Part shown: positions 6,569 through 11,014 of the stretch, one piece after another
How positions within the stretch are numbered: position 1 is the first letter of the stretch
How the letters are laid out: every line of letters begins with the position of its first letter
Assembly (NCBI GenBank): GCA_035302145.1
Contig: DATGSX010000074.1
Coordinates: forward strand, 1-11,014
Direction: 5' to 3'
Origin: JAJYTI01 sp035302145
GTDB lineage: Bacteria > Bacteroidota > Bacteroidia > Flavobacteriales > Flavobacteriaceae
Length of the DNA: 11,014 bases
Notes under the pieces: model-generated
Databases searched by the model: none
What the model was told of the DNA's origin: nothing
Seen by the model: only the letters and a program-made list of their open reading frames with translations
Position numbers and translations under genes: made by a program

Positions 6569-7126
6569 TTACACAAAATCGAATTTAAAATGGACATCAA
6601 TCTTATTGCTAATAGTAATCATTCCAAAAAGCTTTTTTGGTTGTTCCAAGCCAAAATCTTCAATATCTAGTTCTATATGTCCTCGGCTACTATAGTATCC
6701 TTTCATTACTGCAAAAGAAGCTGGCATTTTATAGAGGTTTTTAACTCCTGCTATTTCAAACTCAAGTGTTACCAACGCCTTATCTTCTTCTATAGGCTCT
6801 ATTTCTACCAAGCGAAGCTTTATTCTAGGGTAATCTTTTTCTTGCAACAGCTCTTTAAAATCTCGATTGATCATTCGCCCACCACAATCAAAAGAGGCTA
6901 CTGGGAATTGCACTAAGGCAGATTCAAATTTCTGGGTACGAGAATTATAATTAACACTTACTGTACTAATGTCTTCCATGTCGAAAACACAAGTAAAGTT
7001 ATTTACATTGGATGATCCATGAATTTCTAATGTGCTAGACGGGAGAACATTAAACTCTTCTATGGGTTCCTGTGACGTTAGAAGCAAGCTCATCCCCATT
7101 ATCCACAAGCTAAGTAATGTCTTCAT
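6569..7126 (-). CDS. YceI-like periplasmic protein (divergent, cysteine-containing)
   Basis: Probably a secreted lipocalin-like protein of the YceI group, which in other bacteria binds polyisoprenoid or other lipid ligands. The 185 residues begin with a short hydrophobic signal peptide (about 1-18, cleavage uncertain because no clean AxA is visible). STLEIHGSSNVNNFTCVF (31-48) is the YceI opening strand motif, and YPRIKLRL (99-106) and the closing FGMITISNKIDVHFKF match the fold. Two cysteines, C46 and C81 (FDCGGRMINRDF), are the only ones in the mature part and could form a disulphide; the other YceI protein here has none. It lies downstream of the barrel gene, after a strong hairpin, and may be expressed at a lower level. 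No promoter of its own is visible. The ligand is unknown. Confidence 0.8.
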   Translation of the reverse strand: MKTLLSLWIMGMSLLLTSQEPIEEFNVLPSSTLEIHGSSNVNNFTCVFDMEDISTVSVNYNSRTQKFESALVQFPVASFDCGGRMINRDFKELLQEKDYPRIKLRLVEIEPIEEDKALVTLEFEIAGVKNLYKMPASFAVMKGYYSSRGHIELDIEDFGLEQPKKLFGMITISNKIDVHFKFDFV

Positions 7127-7145
7127 AACAAGTTAATTTTAATGA

Positions 7146-7189
7146 TTATACGAGGCGAAGGGATAGGTACATCCCAACGCCTCGTATAA
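7146..7189 (-). terminator. Long interrupted hairpin between the barrel gene and the downstream YceI gene
   Basis: TTATACGAGGCG (7146-7157) pairs perfectly with CGCCTCGTATAA (7178-7189). Inside a symmetric AA/AA loop, GGGAT (7160-7164) pairs with ATCCC (7171-7175). The structure forms on either strand. In the direction of transcription (-) it is followed by ATTAAAATT-type sequence and not a T-run, so it may be a partial terminator or an mRNA 3'-end stabiliser and not a full stop. It is the strongest dyad in the 6.5-9.1 kb cassette. Confidence 0.6.
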
Positions 7190-7219
7190 ATAGAGAGAGT
7201 AAATTACTATTTTTTATTA

Positions 7220-8479
7220 TTAGAAGCTAATTACTGCTTCGAAAACAACTCCGTCAAATTCTCCTCCATTGAATTTGCTGTCTGTAGAATATCCGTCGTA
7301 AGTTTGACGTACATACTCTAACTTAGCTAAGATATTCTTAGTCATAAACCACCCAGCTCCAAGGTTGATTCTATCTATCTCAATATCGTTGTTCGTTGTA
7401 AACTCAGTTCCCTTAACCAAGTTATATCTACCTCCAACATAGAAGTTCTCATTATTTCCGAAACGGTACAGTAACTCAGCTGAGTATTGGTCAAAGCTTC
7501 TTGTATCAGGCTCAAAACTTGCTTTTCCACTAACGTGCTCATATACTCCAAAGAACTCTAATCCTCTATACTTTACAAAAGGGTTTATCATTATTGAAGT
7601 CATCTCATGTAACATCATTGGGTCTACTCTACCTGAAGTAAAGTTTCCTGCAGAAGAAGCACCTGGCTCTTCCATTACGAAGTAATATCTTGAACCAGCA
7701 CGATCTCCACTATATAACCATGTTTTTGCAGACCCTCCTGTATGGTAAACCGATCCGGTTAATCTCCAACGGAAATCCTCTGTTTCTTGCTTGTCATAGC
7801 CTAGCTTACCTATTATAGAACCTTGCGTTCCACCCGATCCTACGCTTTGGTTTAACTTACCATTGGTCATTCCAGCCATCGCTAACCAACCATTGTTTTG
7901 GTAATACACCTCAGCACCAACTTCTGTGGTAAAGGAATCCATGATCAAGTTTCCTACAAATGGGTTGTAAAGTGCTTGTGCGTTATCCGATCTTCTAAAA
8001 TGCGCGTCTCCATAGTTATTTTCCATGTGACCAATTCGAATGGTAAAGTTCTTCATAAGGTCCTCTAAGAAACCCTCTTCGATGAAGTTCAGGTTATCTA
8101 CCTGCATATACCCACCTTTTACATACGGCTCTGGGTGGTGTCTAGAGGAAAGATACGTACGCAAGTGTAAACGAATACCATCATATAACTCTACATCTAT
8201 ATCTAAGTTAGCTGTAGCTAAGTTAAAGTTATTATGAAGGTCGATAAGTTCAGGTGCATCCGCAGCATTCTCATGACTAATTCCTTGGTATTGCAGTGCA
8301 AACGCACCACCGATTCTAACGTTCAGTCCATCGAAAGTGGAAATAGTGTCTTTTGGATCTTCGAACACATTAAGTCCACGTTTATCTGGCTGTCGATAAT
8401 TGTCCAAATCTCTTTTCTGAGCTAGCACTGGACTCGCTAATAGACCTACAAGGCCTAAGGTTACAATTAATTTTTTCAT
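7220..8479 (-). CDS. Outer-membrane beta-barrel (porin-like) protein, substrate unknown
   Basis: A 419-residue exported protein. A signal peptide (MKKLIVTLGLVGLLASPVLA) is cut most likely after VLA at 20|21. The rest alternates short polar turns with aromatic-rich strands (for example FALQYQGIS, LHLRTYLSS, FTIRIGHMENNYG, AEVYYQ, FVKYRGLEFFGVYEHVSG, NFYVGGRYNLV, NILAKLEYVRQTYDGYS). It ends in a terminal Phe (EAVISF), the usual outer-membrane assembly signal. There is no TonB box or plug domain, so a passive porin-type channel or adhesin scaffold fits better than a TonB receptor. The start lies 12 nt after the upstream YceI gene, so they form one operon. The conserved stretch around GDAHFRRSDNAQALYNPFVGN resembles porin-like proteins of flavobacteria, but I cannot name a substrate. 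Confidence 0.78.
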   Translation of the reverse strand: MKKLIVTLGLVGLLASPVLAQKRDLDNYRQPDKRGLNVFEDPKDTISTFDGLNVRIGGAFALQYQGISHENAADAPELIDLHNNFNLATANLDIDVELYDGIRLHLRTYLSSRHHPEPYVKGGYMQVDNLNFIEEGFLEDLMKNFTIRIGHMENNYGDAHFRRSDNAQALYNPFVGNLIMDSFTTEVGAEVYYQNNGWLAMAGMTNGKLNQSVGSGGTQGSIIGKLGYDKQETEDFRWRLTGSVYHTGGSAKTWLYSGDRAGSRYYFVMEEPGASSAGNFTSGRVDPMMLHEMTSIMINPFVKYRGLEFFGVYEHVSGKASFEPDTRSFDQYSAELLYRFGNNENFYVGGRYNLVKGTEFTTNNDIEIDRINLGAGWFMTKNILAKLEYVRQTYDGYSTDSKFNGGEFDGVVFEAVISF

Positions 8480-8491
8480 ACTGCTGTTTGT

Positions 8492-9079
8492 TTATTTTAG
8501 GTTTAAACTATAGTTTATTGTTACGTCTTCGCCAGTCTTTATAGTTCCCAACATTGCAGTTGGTGGTTCTACGTTATATTCTGGCATGTGGATATCTTTA
8601 CTTCCTTTTATTGTATAACCATTATTCTCCTTAACTAGAGTGAAACTAAGATTGGTAGACTTTTTAGTCCCAGCTATCTCAAGCATTCCTTGCACTACAA
8701 CAGAATAAGTGTTGTTTGCTGTTTTATTCAGGCTATTTGTTTTGGTATAGGTAAACTTTATACTTTTATTTCTATTAGTCTTTAGTGCCTTGTAAGTGTT
8801 CTTATCCATTCCACTCTTTCCACTTTTCAAGCTCTCTGCCTCTAAGTCTAGACTTAAAGACTTAATCGCTGGTAAATCGGCGCTATCCTCTATAATCGCC
8901 TTTACTGTGAACTTCTCTGCTTTCAAATCCCAATCATGAATATTGGAAGTTCCATCTACATTAATAGTAGAATTACTAGCTGTTGCTTGATAGTTTTGCG
9001 CTTGTATGGTTACACTACTAATGAGTACACTAAATAAAACTAGTACCATCATTCGCATTTGATTTTTTCTTCTTTTCAT
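8492..9079 (-). CDS. YceI family periplasmic protein
   Basis: Secreted lipocalin-fold protein of the YceI family; relatives bind long-chain isoprenoids or lipids in the periplasm. From the ATG at 9079 it has 195 residues: a basic N-terminus (MKRRKNQMR), a hydrophobic core and a signal-peptidase I site after TIQA at 27|28. The mature protein opens with STINVDGTSNIHDWDLKAE, with the GTSNIHDW motif at 43-50. It closes with MPEYNVEPPTAMLGTIKTGEDVTINYSLNL, both typical of the family. The frame extends two codons further to a TTG at 9085, but the ATG gives the better signal peptide. It is the first gene of the cassette, with a -7 element 27 nt upstream. The ligand is unknown. Confidence 0.92.
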   Translation of the reverse strand: MKRRKNQMRMMVLVLFSVLISSVTIQAQNYQATASNSTINVDGTSNIHDWDLKAEKFTVKAIIEDSADLPAIKSLSLDLEAESLKSGKSGMDKNTYKALKTNRNKSIKFTYTKTNSLNKTANNTYSVVVQGMLEIAGTKKSTNLSFTLVKENNGYTIKGSKDIHMPEYNVEPPTAMLGTIKTGEDVTINYSLNLK

Positions 9080-9106
9080 AATCAAAGGTTTTTAAGGTTT
9101 GTATGG

Positions 9107-9137
9107 CAAACATAGAGAAGGACTTTGTCCGAATAAA
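9107..9137 (-). promoter_or_regulatory. Candidate promoter of the YceI-barrel cassette
   Basis: On the - strand TATGTTTG (9114-9107) is a perfect TAnnTTTG -7 element. TTTA (9137-9134), one base off the TTTG -33 box, lies 19 nt upstream. The predicted leader before the ATG at 9079 is under 30 nt. The spacer contains the short palindrome GGAC-TTT-GTCC. Confidence 0.5.
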
Positions 9138-9170
9138 TGATATTGGTCACTAATCATTATTTCTTTCGGA
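9128..9170. repeat. Nested inverted repeat overlapping the cassette promoter
   Basis: The outer arms TCCGAA (9128-9133) and TTCGGA (9165-9170) enclose inner arms AATGAT (9136-9141) and ATCATT (9153-9158) with an 11-nt centre. The inner dyad covers the -33 element of the YceI-barrel promoter, where a repressor or activator could bind. The spacing between inner and outer arms is unequal (2 and 6 nt). Confidence 0.3.
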
Positions 9171-9205
9171 TTTTTACCTATGCTTTTTCACTTTATTGCT
9201 AATTG

Positions 9206-9235
9206 TTTGCCAAAATACAGTTGATATGATATTTG
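9206..9235 (+). promoter_or_regulatory. Promoter-like element on the + strand, no gene behind it
   Basis: TTTG (9206-9209), an 18-nt spacer and GATATTTG (9228-9235) match the Bacteroidota TTTG/TAnnTTTG consensus with one mismatch (G for the first T of the -7 box). Transcription would begin near 9240 and run toward the terminator at 9435-9467. Confidence 0.35.
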
Positions 9236-9240
9236 TCAGC

Positions 9241-9467
9241 TATTTCAAGAAAGAGAAAACTTACTTTTGAAACGAAAAGTTTTTGGATAGACATATTCTA
9301 TACTCATGATAATGCCTAGTCGATAACTAGGTTCCCAAGCATGATTAAAGAATGGGGTTTACTAGATAACATTTCATAATAAGTAGTAATCGTAATAAAT
9401 ACGCATTACAAGTTTGGTTTTTAGTTTTAGGTTTAGCCCTGGATGGAAGCATCTGGGGCTTTTCTTA
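9241..9467 (+). ncRNA. Candidate small RNA in the YceI-ABC intergenic region
   Basis: The sequence shows a promoter-like element at 9206-9235 and a good intrinsic terminator at 9435-9467 on the same strand. Between them is no ORF longer than about 12 codons. Local dyads lie between: ACTTTT/AAAAGT (9263-9280), CCTAGT/ACTAGG (9315-9331) and GTAAT-CGT/ACG-C-ATTAC (9386-9409). A transcript of roughly 225 nt would result. I do not recognise it as a known RNA family, and the boundaries are inferred. The alternative is that this is a relic of a decayed gene. This stretch is most of the 484-nt gap without a protein gene. Confidence 0.3.
9435..9467 (+). terminator. Intrinsic terminator without an upstream gene
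   Basis: AGCCCTGGATG (9435-9445) and CATCTGGGGCT (9450-9460) form an 11-bp stem with two G.U wobbles and a GAAG loop, followed by TTTTCTT. On the other strand the wobbles become A.C mismatches and no T-run follows, so it works on the + strand only. The nearest + strand coding gene upstream is rnhA, nearly 3 kb away and beyond three genes on the opposite strand. Confidence 0.65.
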
Positions 9468-9563
9468 TATCTAATACTACCAAGATAAATAAGAATGTCT
9501 AGTTGGATTTAATTTTGAATGGAATAGGATAAGCTTTCATTTTAGATACACTCTGGTTAGTGT

Positions 9564-10499
9564 TTAGCGAGCAATGATAAAAACAGTAGAGTTTTCTGGG
9601 ATGGCTTTTTTGTTTTGGACATAAAGAGTCCCATGCTCAACATCTACCTCTAACAAGTAGTAAGATCCTTTAAAGTACGACTTCTTAACGATGCCTCTTA
9701 TATCGCTCTGTACATCCGATACTTCTAACTGCTCTGGATAGTACCAACGTTTTTCATCTTTGGGCCACCAAGGTCTAAGGTCGTTTGCTTCACCAAAAAA
9801 ACTTGCTTGATAGGCAGTTTTAACCCCATTATATACCTTTTCTGGTGAATCGAATAACTCTTGTTCCCCATTTTTTCCTAGCAAAAGTATTTTATCTGAA
9901 AAAGCCAAAGCCTCTTCGCTATCATGTGTTGCATAAATACATCCAATATTATTTTCTTTTAAGTAGGCAAAAAGTCTACGGCGTAATTTTGTTTTTCGAA
10001 GTAGGTCTATATGACTAAAAGGTTCGTCTAACAAAAGCACTTCTGGAGTGTTTGCAAGTGCCTTGGCTAAACCAACCCGTTGTTTTTGTCCACCACTAAG
10101 GTTTTTCACGTATTCCTGTTTATAATCTACTAAATCAACAACTTCTAGAAGCGCATCAATACGTTTAGCATCAGCCAGCATATCTTGACTAGTCAAATAA
10201 GAACCGATATTTTCGGCAACGGTTGTAAAAGGCATAATGTCGAACTCTTGCGATAAGAGCTTCATAAACTCATGACCTGGAACAAGTTTCTCCGACGGAC
10301 CGCCTAACTGCTTCCCTGCATACGTTATTTTACCATTAGGCAGCTCTAACAATCCATATATAAGATGAAGTAAAGTAGATTTTCCTGAACCGCTTTCGCC
10401 TAAAACAGCAAGATGTTGGTTGGTGTCAATAGCGAATCTCAGTTGTTTTAAAACCTCCTGATCGGAATAATTAAAGCTTTCTATATGTACTTTTAGCAT
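9564..10499 (-). CDS. ABC transporter ATP-binding protein with C-terminal TOBE-like domain
   Basis: ATPase subunit that would power an import complex at the inner membrane. The 311 residues contain Walker A GESGSGKST (34-42), Q-loop Gln84, signature LSGGQ (134-138), Walker B LLLDEP (155-160), the D-loop SHID (162-165) and H-loop His192, so it should hydrolyse ATP. The segment after about 235 (FFGEANDLRPWW, then the strand-rich 255-311) resembles the TOBE regulatory domain of the PotA/FbpC/CysA importer ATPases. That suggests a polyamine, iron(III) or anion type importer, but no permease or binding protein is next to it in the window, so the substrate is open. The ATG at 10499 is the only sensible start. 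A TATCTTTG -7 element ends 5 nt upstream. Confidence 0.93.
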   Translation of the reverse strand: MLKVHIESFNYSDQEVLKQLRFAIDTNQHLAVLGESGSGKSTLLHLIYGLLELPNGKITYAGKQLGGPSEKLVPGHEFMKLLSQEFDIMPFTTVAENIGSYLTSQDMLADAKRIDALLEVVDLVDYKQEYVKNLSGGQKQRVGLAKALANTPEVLLLDEPFSHIDLLRKTKLRRRLFAYLKENNIGCIYATHDSEEALAFSDKILLLGKNGEQELFDSPEKVYNGVKTAYQASFFGEANDLRPWWPKDEKRWYYPEQLEVSDVQSDIRGIVKKSYFKGSYYLLEVDVEHGTLYVQNKKAIPENSTVFIIAR

Positions 10500-10504
10500 A
10501 ATTG

Positions 10505-10512
10505 CAAAGATA
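10505..10512 (-). promoter_or_regulatory. -7 promoter element abutting the ABC gene start
   Basis: TATCTTTG on the - strand is a perfect TAnnTTTG box, separated from the ATG at 10499 by only CAATT. Transcription would start at or within a few bases of the ATG, implying a leaderless mRNA. No clear -33 TTTG is present at 17-21 nt spacing, which lowers confidence. Confidence 0.4.
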
Positions 10513-10644
10513 GGAAATGGTGTAGCATTTTATTTAAAACTTAACCATTCTAATTTCATTATTTATTTGTTATAACCAAGTAACATTCAAAAGCAAGATA
10601 CCCCTTTCGCTTATTTTAAGATGGTTATTGCAACTACTCTTGGC

Positions 10645-10663
10645 ATTAATTAATTAATTAATT
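10645..10663. repeat. ATTA tetranucleotide tandem repeat
   Basis: Four full ATTA units plus ATT in the leader of the small membrane-protein gene, ending 34 nt before its ATG at 10698. In an AT-rich genome this may be chance, but such repeats can slip and change spacing. Confidence 0.6.
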
Positions 10664-10697
10664 TCACACTCATTAAAGATTGAAAAAACCACTTATT

Positions 10698-10883
10698 ATG
10701 AAAAACAGCACCATTGTTCTTGTATTAATACTTTTTCTTGTGATTTTCTTAGTTATAAACTTTTTATTAAACTTTCTATTCCCATCATGGAATGTTCATT
10801 GGGCTTCAAGTATAGGTGGTGCTGTCGGGCTCTGGGGAATATGGTTATATCAGAATCGTAAAAAAGTAAGGAAAGAAAAATAG
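10698..10883 (+). CDS. Small two-helix membrane protein, function unknown
   Basis: From the ATG at 10698 this is a 61-residue protein: a very hydrophobic first segment (about 5-28, rich in Leu, Ile, Val and Phe), a short loop with PSWNVHWAS, a second segment (about 38-53, SIGGAVGLWGIWLY) and a basic tail (QNRKKVRKEK). The positive-inside rule places the tail in the cytoplasm, so both termini are probably inside. An upstream in-frame TTG at 10680 would add six residues (MKKPLI) but is less likely than ATG. I do not recognise the family. It is divergent from the ABC ATPase gene, with 198 nt between the starts, and is followed by a hairpin terminator. Coding status rests on the clean membrane topology and the flanking signals. 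Confidence 0.6.
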   Translation: MKNSTIVLVLILFLVIFLVINFLLNFLFPSWNVHWASSIGGAVGLWGIWLYQNRKKVRKEK

Positions 10884-10933
10884 GCTTTGACCCTCTACTT
10901 GGAAATGATATCGAAATATACCCTATAAAAAAC

Positions 10934-10974
10934 AAAGAGTTTCTGATGAGTATAGTACACATCAGAAACTCTTT
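10934..10974. terminator. Bidirectional intrinsic terminator with a 15-bp perfect stem
   Basis: AAAGAGTTTCTGATG (10934-10948) pairs perfectly with CATCAGAAACTCTTT (10960-10974); an A.A mismatch and GTA/TAC pairs extend the stem inward. On the - strand the stem is followed by GTTTTTTATA, a strong U-tract, so it best serves a - strand gene entering from the right edge. It also lies 50 nt after the small + strand gene. Confidence 0.75.
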
Positions 10975-11014
10975 ATCATAGTTTAATATAATACAGTTAT
11001 CTAGAACCTTATAA

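Noticed and set aside
9080..9085. TTG start two codons upstream of the first-cassette YceI ATG
   Set aside because: The ATG at 9079 gives a standard basic N-terminus and signal peptide; nothing favours the TTG.
9341..9379. 12-codon ORF (MIKEWGLLDNIS) in the candidate small RNA
   Set aside because: Too short, with no ribosome-binding signal and no supporting evidence; expected by chance.
10680..10697. TTG start six codons upstream of the small membrane protein
   Set aside because: The ATG at 10698 is stronger and directly precedes the membrane segment.
10753..10962. - strand ORF opposite the small membrane protein, open to the right edge
   Set aside because: It overlaps the + strand gene and the terminator stem, has no family resemblance, and its composition looks like an antisense shadow.
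1..11014. Search for CRISPR arrays, tRNAs, IS ends, prophage or defence genes
   Set aside because: No repeated spacer pattern, cloverleaf, transposase or defence motif was seen by eye; the window is largely housekeeping and envelope genes.

Overview
The window is clearly AT-rich and carries the gene order and sequence hallmarks of Bacteroidota, most likely Flavobacteriales. The evidence for this is the acpP-fabF-rnc-(IPExxxVDY)-pyk block, a viroplasmin-fused RNase H, a PurN with the SLLPKYGGKGMYG insertion, TAnnTTTG-type -7 promoter elements, and near-absence of Shine-Dalgarno sequences. The species cannot be named from this sequence. Most of the window is housekeeping chromosome. I see no phage, insertion sequence, CRISPR array, tRNA or rRNA.

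Layout, left to right. (1) 1-882, + strand: the 3' two thirds or more of a DinB-type Y-family DNA polymerase, cut by the window edge. (2) 957-5152, - strand: a tight five-gene operon read right to left, acpP, fabF, rnc, an IPExxxVDY-family protein of unknown function, then pyk. Gaps are 2-16 nt, and a recognisable promoter sits just upstream of acpP. (3) 5340-6557, + strand: purN and rnhA, 3 nt apart, divergent from acpP. (4) 6569-9079, - strand: an envelope cassette of a YceI-like protein, an outer-membrane beta-barrel protein, then a second and more divergent YceI-like protein. All three have signal peptides. A strong hairpin separates the barrel gene from the last YceI gene. (5) 9080-9563: a 484-nt region without a recognisable protein gene. 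It holds the probable promoter and operator-like dyad of the envelope cassette and, on the + strand, a promoter-like sequence followed by a good intrinsic terminator with no gene between them, so it may encode a small RNA. (6) 9564-10499, - strand: a solitary ABC-transporter ATPase with a C-terminal TOBE-like domain and a -7 element so close to the ATG that the mRNA may be leaderless. (7) 10698-10883, + strand: a 61-residue two-helix membrane protein of unknown function. It is followed by a 15-bp perfect hairpin that looks like a bidirectional terminator.

The acpP operon ties fatty-acid elongation (ACP, KAS II) to RNA processing (RNase III) and the last step of glycolysis (pyruvate kinase), which would give co-expression of growth-linked functions. 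The purN-rnhA pair covers a purine-synthesis step and RNA:DNA hybrid removal. The YceI-barrel-YceI cassette is the most system-like part: two soluble periplasmic lipocalin-like proteins flanking an outer-membrane barrel suggest handling of a hydrophobic ligand at the envelope, but no substrate can be read from the sequence.

I found no clearly new multi-gene system. The best leads are the orphan transcription unit at 9206-9467, the YceI-barrel-YceI cassette with its intergenic hairpin, and the Asn at an RNase III metal-ligand position.
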